A DNA stretch of 64,000 nucleotides, taken from positions 1 to 64,000 of the forward strand of contig ONND01000002.1 in assembly GCA_900319105.1 (NCBI GenBank). Reading direction: 5' to 3'. The notes under the pieces were generated by a model, which was not told the DNA's origin, made no database searches, and saw only the letters and a program-made list of their open reading frames with translations. The translations under genes and the position numbers were made by a program. Source of the stretch: an uncultured Bacteroidales bacterium. Its GTDB lineage: Bacteria > Bacteroidota > Bacteroidia > Bacteroidales > Paludibacteraceae. This document shows, one piece after another, positions 6,278-14,930 of this stretch (the first letter of the stretch is position 1; every line of letters starts with the position of its first letter).

Positions 6278-8878
6278 TTATTCATAGCCATTGGCTTTTT
6301 TCCAATTCTTAGCATTTTGAACAAAATCATCTTTCCACGTTTTATAACTCGTAATATCATTATGTATATCAGTTTCTGTTAAAGTTTTGGAAACCGTTTC
6401 AGGAGAACCATCATGAATTACTTCAGAATATTTGCTATATAAACCTAATAAGTAATCAATATCAGTTTTAGAGACAAGAATCATATTCGCTAAATCACTC
6501 CTTTTGAAACTAATATTTTTGCTAAAACGCGAAATAGCATTATTGACAAGAATATCTTCTACAGTTCGTTCCAGTAATTGTCGCATCTTATCTTTCAAAT
6601 CATTTATGATACTATTCTTTTTGTCTATTTGTGTAATGTTTAGGCTTTTTATTTCATTAAGTCCCGACATTATTGTATCTATCCGTTCTTGCACATTCTT
6701 TACTAAGTAAGGTATTTCATCTGATACAATACCGCAATGATTTTCTACTGAATTTAAACATGTAACATAACATTCGCAAGAGTGTTCTTTCTTATAGGCA
6801 TCCTTTAATATTCTTAAGAAGTATAAATCATGCGTAAAAACAATAACTTGTTGGTTGACGGAGAGGTGTACTATTATTTTTGCGACAGCTTCTCTATAAT
6901 CCATATCAAGTGAATTAATTGGATCGTCAAAAACTATCGTGTTATTAGAATTATCAACATTACTCTCTGCTAAGAAATTTGCAATTGCAACAATCTTCTG
7001 TTCTCCTTCGCTAAACACTTCAGTTATATTTTCTGAAATGGAATTGAAACCGCATTTTTGATAAGTTATCCCAGATGTAGTACGCGTTTTCTTCAATCCC
7101 ATTTTTGTAGCTATTTGAGGGTTCATTATATTCAAATACTGCAAGAATAATGTTTGTTGAGCTTCTATGGCATTTGTTTCCAGTAACTCTCCCATTTTCG
7201 TAGAAATACTACGTGTATTAAGAGCTGATAAACATTCACCATATTTCTTTTTTAACGTATATTCATCATAGTATTTTAGAATCGAATCCCGCTTTTGTAC
7301 TAGAAGATTTAGTGCTTCTAATTCAAGATACTCTTTTTCTATTTTTGAGCGATTCGCTAAAACTTCTTCGTTCGTTTTAATCCGTTGGCTAATTTTTTTT
7401 ATTTCTTCTAGTAACAATGCCGATAAACTAGGAGTAACAGCACATGAAGTAATATCTTCGTCTTTATTATCAATAAGGTTTAAAACATTATCCTTAGCAT
7501 TAATAAGTTGTTCAATATATTCGGAGATGGTTGTACGAAAAATAGGATTATCTTCAACTAACTCATTTATTAATTCTTTTGTAATCAATTCATTCGGAAT
7601 ATTATCATATCTCTTGCGCTCTTGTTCCAACTTCCCTTTTGCCAAATCCAATGCAGTGCTTGTAGTGTCTTGAATGTAAGACTCAAATTTTTGTAATCTA
7701 GTTTTTGCATCAGTGGATAATGGTTGTTGACACAACATACAAAACTCTACGCCATCTTTAGAACCGATAGGGTGATCTGTATGTATTTCGGAAATTGCAT
7801 AATTCCTCGCAGCTTCCCATAAACTCTTCCATGCTTGACTCTCTATAGAGAAAACAAGTCCTTCTTCATATGACTCTCTTGCAATTTTGTTTGCCGCTTC
7901 TTTTGTTAATAAGTCATGAATTAAAGTGGCAATATTTTGGAGATTTTCAATATCGAATAGTTTGTTCCACTCATTAATCTTTACTAATAAAGAGTTATAC
8001 CTATTCAATTTGTGTACCAAATTCTTATTAGTCTCTGCCGGATTAGCGTCTTTTAATGACGTCTCTAATGAAAGCTTATGATTAATTTGTTCTGTAGTAA
8101 GTGAAAGTTTTGCCTCAATGTCAGCCCGGTTGAGTGTTTCTAAATTTTGATACCATCTGTAAGTTTCTGTATTTCTATATTTTTCAGGAAGTTCATCTTT
8201 CTCTTTGACGAGTAATGATGCATCTTTATTTATTAGACATGATAGTTTTTCATAAAGTTGTAATAAACGTTCCAACACTTCTATTCCGGCTGGTTTGTAT
8301 TCGGCGGGATTATCTTGATTTAAATATATACCAGCACACTTTGTATCAAATATATATACTGAATTAAGGTTCTCGTCTGTTGGTTGCCCTTCTTGCCACA
8401 CAAAATTAGTTTCGACATTTCCTTTCGTATATTTAATAGAAACGGATTGAACCTCAGTACTAGCAGTATATACATTTTTCTTCAATACGACTCCATTATC
8501 ACGACTCCAACACAATTTTTTTAATATTTTAGAGAAACTTGATTTTCCTGAGCCGTTTTTTCCATATACAATTGTCAAACTATCCAGCGAGAAATTTAAC
8601 GCGGTTGATTCATAAAGAGCTGATATGTTGTGCGGGGAAGAAATTTGCTTTAATCGAACTTGATTAGTAGATGTTATGATCGGCGGAATATCTGCATTTG
8701 TAGCAGGAGATGGTACTAATGTTATCCCTTCAAATCCGTGTTCTTTCTTCAATAATTCTTTGATCTCTTGAATATCTTGCGCGGTCAATACAGTACAATG
8801 TAAAATGCGCCTAATTGCATCCTTGATAAAAGGAGCTTTATTATTTGACCATGTAATAATATCAGAATATACAGCCAT
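6278..8878 (-). CDS. Zinc-hook SMC/RloC-like ATPase (AAA_13 type)
   Basis: An 866-residue ABC-type ATPase. It has Walker A GKNGSGKSS at 106-114, a coiled-coil region interrupted by a zinc-hook CMLC (Cys380, Cys383), the signature-like FSEGEQKIVAIANF from about 622, Walker B IVFDDPINSLD near 648-658 and an H-loop VFTHD about 20 residues later. This layout is that of the AAA_13/RloC group, in which RloC couples a DNA-damage-sensing ATPase to a tRNA anticodon nuclease. The C-terminal region after 700 is helical with RSDLAN and SEVIHDGSPE. I cannot show that the nuclease residues are present. The gene is very A+T-rich and linked to a restriction operon, a typical setting for this family. Confidence 0.85.
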   Translation of the reverse strand: MAVYSDIITWSNNKAPFIKDAIRRILHCTVLTAQDIQEIKELLKKEHGFEGITLVPSPATNADIPPIITSTNQVRLKQISSPHNISALYESTALNFSLDSLTIVYGKNGSGKSSFSKILKKLCWSRDNGVVLKKNVYTASTEVQSVSIKYTKGNVETNFVWQEGQPTDENLNSVYIFDTKCAGIYLNQDNPAEYKPAGIEVLERLLQLYEKLSCLINKDASLLVKEKDELPEKYRNTETYRWYQNLETLNRADIEAKLSLTTEQINHKLSLETSLKDANPAETNKNLVHKLNRYNSLLVKINEWNKLFDIENLQNIATLIHDLLTKEAANKIARESYEEGLVFSIESQAWKSLWEAARNYAISEIHTDHPIGSKDGVEFCMLCQQPLSTDAKTRLQKFESYIQDTTSTALDLAKGKLEQERKRYDNIPNELITKELINELVEDNPIFRTTISEYIEQLINAKDNVLNLIDNKDEDITSCAVTPSLSALLLEEIKKISQRIKTNEEVLANRSKIEKEYLELEALNLLVQKRDSILKYYDEYTLKKKYGECLSALNTRSISTKMGELLETNAIEAQQTLFLQYLNIMNPQIATKMGLKKTRTTSGITYQKCGFNSISENITEVFSEGEQKIVAIANFLAESNVDNSNNTIVFDDPINSLDMDYREAVAKIIVHLSVNQQVIVFTHDLYFLRILKDAYKKEHSCECYVTCLNSVENHCGIVSDEIPYLVKNVQERIDTIMSGLNEIKSLNITQIDKKNSIINDLKDKMRQLLERTVEDILVNNAISRFSKNISFKRSDLANMILVSKTDIDYLLGLYSKYSEVIHDGSPETVSKTLTETDIHNDITSYKTWKDDFVQNAKNWKKANGYE

Positions 8879-8942
8879 AGTGTTTCGTTAATTTTATTTT
8901 CCAGATTTAATGATAATGTTATTTAGTTGTTAGTCACAATAG

Positions 8943-9980
8943 TTAATGATTATCGTCTTGATTAGCTCGTTTTAATGGGTTATTACTTGTTTTATTTGTC
9001 TTTATGGTGCGCAATTGCATCATCAGTTGCGTTCCTCTTTCTGTTAAATTCCAAAATAAAGCCATATCTCCTTTCGTGGTTTGCGAATAGGTAACATTTA
9101 TTAAGCCAAGAGCCATAAATTGTATTTTTATAGTTTGAAAATCTTGGCTATTCATATATAATGTATCGCTCGTAGGCTTCCCTACATAACTATATGCTAT
9201 ACTTTTTAATAAGGATTCAACCCTTTGATCATTCGGACAGTCTAACAGATAAGGTGCAATGCTCATGAACAACTGTTTCCATGTGACCTCGCATTCCCAA
9301 TTTTGCGATGTCACTTCTTGTCTCCAAATATGAGTTTTTGTCCCTCGAATACGTACTTTTTCGTCAATACCAGCAATATCACTATATGGTTTGTACTCCC
9401 CATGTTTTCTTTTGTATTCTCTTAACTCAGCAACTTCTTTGCGTAATTGGCTTAGTTCAACGAGATTCTCACTGGAAAGAACCTGATTGGCGCGCACCCA
9501 TCCAATTGCAGGGTGTTCACGCATTTCTTTGTTTAGACTTATAATGACTGAAGAAACCAAATCTTGCTTATTGTCCCACTGGCGAACAAGCCTTCCATTT
9601 TGTACCTTAGCTTTGAAGAGAGATAGTTTTTGAAGTTTTGTAAAATCAGTATCTTTATTATTTTCTTCTATTGCATTCTCATTACGAACAAAAGCCAGAA
9701 CCCGAATACCTTTGCTAACGGCATAATCATATTCCTTTTCGGTATAACTAATGCCGTCAGGAGCCAAAGAGCCATATCTGCCCGCTACAATCACAACGTA
9801 ATAATCGCAGTTGTCAATGATGCGTTTAATAAAGTTAAATTGTTCCTCATCCGTAGCAGGAAACATCTCCATTCCTGATGGAATATGTTCAGACTCTTGT
9901 ACTGCAGTTAAAACCGCTTGACGTTCCTCTTTTAAGTCAACAAATGTGGAACTTACAAATATTTGATATTTCTTATCCAT
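8943..9980 (-). CDS. DUF4062 (TIR-like) protein
   Basis: The N-terminal 150 residues match DUF4062: KYQIFVSSTFVDLKEERQAV, PSGMEMFPATDEEQFNFIKR, CDYYVVIVAGRYGS and GISYTEKEYDYA. This is a TIR/SLOG-like Rossmann fold found in conflict systems, often joined to ATPases. After a basic helix (LRKEVAELREYKRKHGEYK) the C-terminal part (about 210-330) looks like a winged-helix module with WKQLFMSIAPYLLD and LGLINVTYSQTTKGDMALFW. It starts 3 bases after the specificity-subunit gene. A sensor or effector role is inferred, and the enzymatic activity is not known. Confidence 0.85.
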   Translation of the reverse strand: MDKKYQIFVSSTFVDLKEERQAVLTAVQESEHIPSGMEMFPATDEEQFNFIKRIIDNCDYYVVIVAGRYGSLAPDGISYTEKEYDYAVSKGIRVLAFVRNENAIEENNKDTDFTKLQKLSLFKAKVQNGRLVRQWDNKQDLVSSVIISLNKEMREHPAIGWVRANQVLSSENLVELSQLRKEVAELREYKRKHGEYKPYSDIAGIDEKVRIRGTKTHIWRQEVTSQNWECEVTWKQLFMSIAPYLLDCPNDQRVESLLKSIAYSYVGKPTSDTLYMNSQDFQTIKIQFMALGLINVTYSQTTKGDMALFWNLTERGTQLMMQLRTIKTNKTSNNPLKRANQDDNH

Positions 9981-9983
9981 CTC

Positions 9984-11678
9984 TTATAACACGCACTTAA
10001 AGATGCCTATTGTTTTGTAGTCGCCAAACTCATCTAATTCGATTGGTTCAAAATCAGGATTGAGAGGAAGAAGTTCTACTTTGGAATGTTGCCAACTGTC
10101 TTCTGTATTTGATTTCTCACTATGGTAGCGTTTGATGGTATAGCGACCACCATAGGCATCATCGTACTCACTACTTTGCGTGAGAACAATCTCACCATTA
10201 CGTGAACCGGCATTGTACCACTCGAAGATACAAATATCGCCATCTTTGATTTTGGGTAGCATGGAATCGCCCTTTGCATGAATCGCAAAATGGCGTTTGG
10301 GGTCAGGAGTAAATCCTAATTCGGAAGCATCTATCCATCCTTCCTCTTCCGGCAGTTGACCATCTTCGAAATATCCACAAGCAGCGCGGAGCGTATAAAG
10401 AGGTATAAATCCGGGTTGGTATTCGGGGTGGATAAGGGTAATCTTTTGCTCAACTTGTTGTTCCTCTTCTGCTTCAATGACTTGTTGGGTAGCTTCGAGA
10501 TTGCGCGCGGTGTATTTGGCGACGTCGGCTATAACAATTTTTTGTACTGCTGCAATAATTTGCTCCATAGAAGCAAGGTCTGGAGTTTTCCCATCAGCAC
10601 AAACGGGAAGCATGATAGTGTCTTTGTTGATCTTTGTTTTGCTGACACTATCTCCCCAGGTGTACTTGTGACCAAGACTTTTCTTTACGCATGTTACAAG
10701 GGATAATAGATTGAGTCTTGTAGGGGTGTAGTCTTTGAGGTATAATGCAATATTGTGGCTATCATTGGAGAAGAAATCATCCTTTTGGTAGCTAACCACG
10801 AATGTTTTACCACCAATAAATACACAATTACCTTGTTCTAGCAAATCTTTGTTATGCGATATATAGCCACAGATACCATTATTCTCTGCACTTGCACAGA
10901 GATATGGAGTGGTTCCCGAACCAAGTTTTATATTGGAAGCCAGGATGTTATGTGTATTGCGTATGGAGAAAACTTCTGTTATAGGGAAAGGCTTCCAATG
11001 AAGGGCAGAGAGTCGATCTAGTGCGGTTTTGTCGGCAGAAGTCAGTTCGTAGTTGTTCAAGCCGGTAGCCACGAGATAAGCCTCGAGTTCGCGCAAGCGC
11101 GCCCTCTCGAGTTCGCGCAAGCGCGCCCTCTCGAGTTCGCGCACTATAAATTCAAAATCTATTTTTCCTTTGGACTTTTCAGGTAATTGAATAATACAAT
11201 CTTTAGCAACTTTCCAATGTCGAGCATATCCAAGGTTTGGTATTTGTTTTTGCCATACAGCAATGAAAAATAGTAAACAATTAACATTGTCTGTACATGG
11301 TAAGAGCACCTTTACATTGTCAAGTACAGAGAAACTTTTTTGAACAACGTTGAAAGTACGCGTATGGTCTCCAAAAGTTATATAAATAGGATGTTGATAG
11401 TCACATATAAAATCTGGGTTGTCTGTATAGCCAATAACGCCTCCATTAGTTGATTCAGAAGAATAAACAGGGAATTCTGCCTTAGTGAAAGTTTGTTCTT
11501 TTGATAACATCCGAGAAATTTTCTGAATCTTAAAAAGGTTCGAAACGCTATACTCGCCCCACTTGACTTTGCGAAGCTGAAGGTCAAGTGGGGCTAAAAT
11601 TTTCCCAGGCTGTCCTCCTCCTTTTTGTGTTTCAGGAGGTTTGAAACTTCCCACGCAAGATAATCTGCTACGGTACAA
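9984..11678 (-). CDS. Restriction specificity subunit fused to an S24 (LexA/UmuD-type) protease
   Basis: Two target-recognition domains (about 38-180 and 225-370) are joined by a conserved helix. The second helix leads into a linker of Glu/Gln (about 393-412) and then a complete S24 domain (about 418-564). That domain has the nucleophile in AKGDSMLPKIKDGD (Ser472), the general base in YTIKRY (Lys516), and ACGYFEDG (Cys434-Gly435) in the place of the UmuD/LexA self-cleavage bond. The first helix is built from the repeat ELERARLR in about 2.5 copies. Specificity subunits normally end after the second helix, so the S24 fusion is unusual. The start is uncertain: the ATG at 11678 overlaps the upstream gene by 85 bases, and no later ATG precedes the first recognition domain. 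Confidence 0.85.
   Translation of the reverse strand: MYRSRLSCVGSFKPPETQKGGGQPGKILAPLDLQLRKVKWGEYSVSNLFKIQKISRMLSKEQTFTKAEFPVYSSESTNGGVIGYTDNPDFICDYQHPIYITFGDHTRTFNVVQKSFSVLDNVKVLLPCTDNVNCLLFFIAVWQKQIPNLGYARHWKVAKDCIIQLPEKSKGKIDFEFIVRELERARLRELERARLRELEAYLVATGLNNYELTSADKTALDRLSALHWKPFPITEVFSIRNTHNILASNIKLGSGTTPYLCASAENNGICGYISHNKDLLEQGNCVFIGGKTFVVSYQKDDFFSNDSHNIALYLKDYTPTRLNLLSLVTCVKKSLGHKYTWGDSVSKTKINKDTIMLPVCADGKTPDLASMEQIIAAVQKIVIADVAKYTARNLEATQQVIEAEEEQQVEQKITLIHPEYQPGFIPLYTLRAACGYFEDGQLPEEEGWIDASELGFTPDPKRHFAIHAKGDSMLPKIKDGDICIFEWYNAGSRNGEIVLTQSSEYDDAYGGRYTIKRYHSEKSNTEDSWQHSKVELLPLNPDFEPIELDEFGDYKTIGIFKCVL
11082..11142. repeat. 24-bp tandem repeat in the specificity gene
   Basis: The unit CTCGAGTTCGCGCAAGCGCG+CCCT occurs twice exactly (11082-11105 and 11106-11129) and then for 13 more bases (11130-11142). 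In the protein it encodes the 8-residue unit ELERARLR between the two recognition domains. The unit is a multiple of 3, so copy-number changes stay in frame. In EcoR124-type enzymes such a change alters the spacing between the two half-sites. Confidence 0.95.
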
Positions 11679-13645
11679 CGGAAATCATCAATAGTAGGGC
11701 AAGTATCTATCTTTTTATGTTTACTGAATGTCCAATCGTCCCCATTCAAAGTGATAGTGTCTTCGATATAATCTTCCGGTTTGAGGTATGATTGTGTTAC
11801 AGCCCGATTAAGAATAAGGTTGACGACTTCGTCATATCTCTCTTTGGCATGGTCATTGTCGCTGAGATTGACACTATTGCTTGCCTTTTTGCGATTGGCT
11901 CTTTTGTATCCATCTTCAGCGAAATTTATAAACTTCACTTTTTGCTGAACATTGTGTGGATGTCCTACTTCGAAAAGGTATATGGCCGTTTGTACCGATG
12001 CTTTACCAATAAATAATTTTTCCGTCATGTGTATAGACGCAAGCAGTGTGCTATGTTTCAGAATACGTTGGGCGTAATCTTTTGCTTGTCCCGCACCTGC
12101 ATTTTCTCGGATAAGCACAGCAGCATATCCAGAACTCATTTTGTCTAGCGCCTTTTCTACAAAGATGAGTCCGCTACCGGGAGCAGAGTATGGCGGATTA
12201 AGGAGGAAAACATTTGCAGGGAAGTCTTTGTCCTTCTCGTCTTTAATGGCTTGGTTATATTTGCCGTTGTATTGGAGTGAATCTTCATTAAGAATGTGCG
12301 AAGAACCATCGCCCATGAGAATCATATTCAGAACAGCCAACATATAGATATCCGGGCGCAATTCGATACCTAATAATTGGAAGAGTTTGATTTGATCTTC
12401 TTTCAGCCTTAATTCTTTCGGACTCTTGATTTGTTCTCTTGCGTCTTGAATCATTAATTTCATAGCCGCAACGAGGAAGCCTCCCGATCCTGCGGTATAG
12501 TCCCAAACGTAAGAGTCCATATTTACGCGGCAAAGACGAGCCATAAACTCTGTGACATATCGAGGCGTTAGCACTACATCGTTCTTATCATCGCCAGGTC
12601 TGAAAGGAAGCCATGAGTAGAATTCATTAAACATGGCACCTGTAAAATCAAGATGTTTCGCAGATTGGAAGATGGGCATAATATCATCCACAACGCACAT
12701 GTACACCGATTTAATGGGGCTTGCACCTTTAATGGGAGTGTACATGTTCTTGTCCCGGATAATCTGCTCAAAGAGTTGATTAATAGTGTGTTTCTTCTCT
12801 TCAGGAAGTTGTTTGTGCTCAAGAAATTCTTTTATCTTATTGAGCATTTTTACTCCGTCATTTGAGTATGTTCCACTATCACCGTTCAATTCTTCTACGC
12901 GGAGAGGGGCAACATTTTCTGCCCCCAACCCTGCCATAATCATACCACATACCAACTGCACACGGTTTTCTGCTTTGATGTTAAGGTTGTCGTGCATTTG
13001 TTGGTTCAGATCTTTGAGAACTTTGACAATCTGATTCTCAAAATCAACCGTTTGCAGTTCCTGCTCCTCTTCGGATAACTGCAAGTTATGGATTGCAGTT
13101 GCAAGTTGAGGCAAATGTTCTTTGGCAAAAAACGAAAGGTCAGAATACTCACCAATCTTTTTAGGAATAAGCATGTTCTCTTGCGATACAAAGTACACGC
13201 CTAATTCAGTATGTAGTTTCCCGTCCGCAGAAGAGTAGCCATTATAACCAATAGCTATTACCTCTTTGTATGATTTGGTATATTTGATTATACTCTCGGC
13301 ATAGTGAAGAGCACCGTTTACAGCAAAATTTTTGATGGAAGCGTAATCTTTGACACCTCTATCAGTATATAGCGACAATGTCCCAGAGTCCGTTCGTTTC
13401 TCCAGTTTGCCTTTTGTGCCTTTCACTTCTATCATTACCGGCATAAAAGAATGATCGGGCATTTGAAGCAGAATCTTTATATCCGGAATATTCTTGCCTT
13501 TTCCTCCAGATTTGGATTCCGCTTTCGAAAGCGCGGCTTCGATCTCGTCATTGACATTATCCGTCTTGAACTTGAAATCAACACCTGCCTGTTGTAGTTG
13601 CTGTTTGGCAGTTAATTCTACTTGCTCTTCTATGCTATGTGCCAT
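11594..13645 (-). CDS. BcgI-like restriction-methylation subunit (nuclease + N6-adenine methyltransferase)
   Basis: The 683-residue protein starts at 13645 (MAHSIEEQVELTAKQQLQQA); the earlier ATG at 13744 would run into the previous gene. The N-terminal domain holds a PD-(D/E)XK nuclease core, PDIKILL (Asp55) and MIEVKGTKG (Glu73, Lys75). It is followed by a gamma-class adenine methyltransferase with motif I DYTAGSGGF (382-390) and motif IV NPPY (483-486), plus the HsdM-type N-terminal helical region. One chain carrying cleavage and methylation next to a separate specificity gene is the layout of BcgI-type (type IIB) systems, and no hsdR gene is present. It would cut DNA outside its site on one or both sides. 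Confidence 0.8.
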   Translation of the reverse strand: MAHSIEEQVELTAKQQLQQAGVDFKFKTDNVNDEIEAALSKAESKSGGKGKNIPDIKILLQMPDHSFMPVMIEVKGTKGKLEKRTDSGTLSLYTDRGVKDYASIKNFAVNGALHYAESIIKYTKSYKEVIAIGYNGYSSADGKLHTELGVYFVSQENMLIPKKIGEYSDLSFFAKEHLPQLATAIHNLQLSEEEQELQTVDFENQIVKVLKDLNQQMHDNLNIKAENRVQLVCGMIMAGLGAENVAPLRVEELNGDSGTYSNDGVKMLNKIKEFLEHKQLPEEKKHTINQLFEQIIRDKNMYTPIKGASPIKSVYMCVVDDIMPIFQSAKHLDFTGAMFNEFYSWLPFRPGDDKNDVVLTPRYVTEFMARLCRVNMDSYVWDYTAGSGGFLVAAMKLMIQDAREQIKSPKELRLKEDQIKLFQLLGIELRPDIYMLAVLNMILMGDGSSHILNEDSLQYNGKYNQAIKDEKDKDFPANVFLLNPPYSAPGSGLIFVEKALDKMSSGYAAVLIRENAGAGQAKDYAQRILKHSTLLASIHMTEKLFIGKASVQTAIYLFEVGHPHNVQQKVKFINFAEDGYKRANRKKASNSVNLSDNDHAKERYDEVVNLILNRAVTQSYLKPEDYIEDTITLNGDDWTFSKHKKIDTCPTIDDFRCTVADYLAWEVSNLLKHKKEEDSLGKF

Positions 13646-13661
13646 AATGGTATATTTTTGC

Positions 13662-14504
13662 TTATTTCTTTCTATATACTTGATCCAAGGTCTTGCCGTC
13701 GGCATCTTTCCATCTTGTCCAACCGTTGGAACTGCCACCGACAATCATTGCTGCGGCTGCGGAAGGAGATGGAAAAGTATAATCTGCTTTGAGAGTAATC
13801 TTACCTTTTGATGTGGAGCAATACGTTTTGATAAAAGATTTTCTTTTCTCCTGTGAATTGGGTTTGAGCGAATTACATTCGCCTAAACGAAGTTCACTAC
13901 CTGCTAATACAACAAACTCTTCACTCTCGCACAGATAACCAACGGCATCGCTTCCGGCTCGCTTGCAATAGAACAGATGCTTCTCTTTTGCTACTCTTGC
14001 TTTTGTTTGCTTTTGACAGAAGATGTCGCAACCGATAAACTGCGCAAGCGTTTCTACATAACGGAAGAACTTATCAGTTTTACCTTTCAACATCACATTC
14101 ATGTGCGGTTGCTTGGGACTTTGCGTGTTCTCAGAGAAATCAAAACGCTGAAGATCCAGTGCTTTATTGTAAGCGAGATATTCCAGATATTGCACTTCCG
14201 TCTTGCTGAGCGTATCCTCGTTGCTACCTAAAAACACGAGCACTTCATCCCAGAAATCTTTCTTGATCATGTGCTGCGCAATGCGTTTTACGAAATCGTC
14301 TGTTTCGCCTATATAAGCCTTGCGTGTATCTCTGTTTAGAAGTATGTACAAAGCAGGTTTCTGTAAATCGCCGTTGAAATCATGCATGAAGGCAGAGTCG
14401 TTGCGCTTGATATTGTATAACTTGCACATACAATCATCCATGCTCACGATACGCGAGCCGTTCAAATCATCATTGTGTAGATAGGTATAGATAGTGGTTG
14501 CCAT
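13662..14504 (-). CDS. GIY-YIG nuclease with DUF4357
   Basis: The GIY-YIG core lies at about residues 50-135: PALYILLNRDTRKAYIGETD, VKRIAQHM, DFWDEVLVFL and a Glu in SKTEVQYLE. The C-terminal 45 residues (ADYTFPSPSAAAAMIVGGSS, NGWTRWKDADGKTLDQVYR) are DUF4357, which is often attached to GIY-YIG proteins in restriction loci. The canonical GIY/YIG triads appear as LYI and YIG. It sits 16 bases upstream of the BcgI-like gene. It may cleave DNA as an accessory nuclease; the target is unknown. Confidence 0.85.
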   Translation of the reverse strand: MATTIYTYLHNDDLNGSRIVSMDDCMCKLYNIKRNDSAFMHDFNGDLQKPALYILLNRDTRKAYIGETDDFVKRIAQHMIKKDFWDEVLVFLGSNEDTLSKTEVQYLEYLAYNKALDLQRFDFSENTQSPKQPHMNVMLKGKTDKFFRYVETLAQFIGCDIFCQKQTKARVAKEKHLFYCKRAGSDAVGYLCESEEFVVLAGSELRLGECNSLKPNSQEKRKSFIKTYCSTSKGKITLKADYTFPSPSAAAAMIVGGSSNGWTRWKDADGKTLDQVYRKK

Positions 14505-14558
14505 ATCTTAGTTATTCATATTGTATTACAATTATGATTGGTGTTTTTGATCAATAAA

Positions 14559-14930
14559 TCATTGTACATATGCAAATGACTGTGGTGCCACCTGGAGATT
14601 ATAATCGCTCAGGCGGCGTGCCTTTGCGTATCGTTTGGTATTCCTAATCTTAATGGCATATGCCTTTTCCTTATTGGCAAAGTATGACAGATAAAAGTCA
14701 CGTGTGATGCCTGCATATCGTGCAGTTTGCTCCCATATCGTATCAACATCATCATTTAAGATGCTATCAATAGTAAATTCGCCAATAACTTGTTGTACAG
14801 GCGAAGAAGCATAGACAATAACCGTTTGCACATCCGTGTTCTTAAAGATACTCTTGCGGAACTCGAACTTCTTAGTTCCATCGAATATCTTTTCGGCAAA
14901 CTCAGGTTTAATAGATAATAAAACTGTCAT
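14559..14930 (-). CDS. ASCH-domain protein
   Basis: At 123 residues it is a single-domain ASCH (PUA-like) protein: VLLSIKPEFAEKIFDGTKKF with the following EFRK, then VQTVIVYASSPVQQVIGEFT. ASCH domains bind or process RNA, and EcYqfB-type members deacetylate modified cytidine. Its start overlaps the end of the PIN gene by 23 bases, so the two are probably translated together. With the PIN partner it could form a toxin-antitoxin-like pair. Confidence 0.8.
   Translation of the reverse strand: MTVLLSIKPEFAEKIFDGTKKFEFRKSIFKNTDVQTVIVYASSPVQQVIGEFTIDSILNDDVDTIWEQTARYAGITRDFYLSYFANKEKAYAIKIRNTKRYAKARRLSDYNLQVAPQSFAYVQ

Noticed and set aside
11082-11142. CRISPR-like repeat
   Set aside because: The 24-base units are adjacent with no spacers and lie inside a coding region, encoding a regular peptide repeat.
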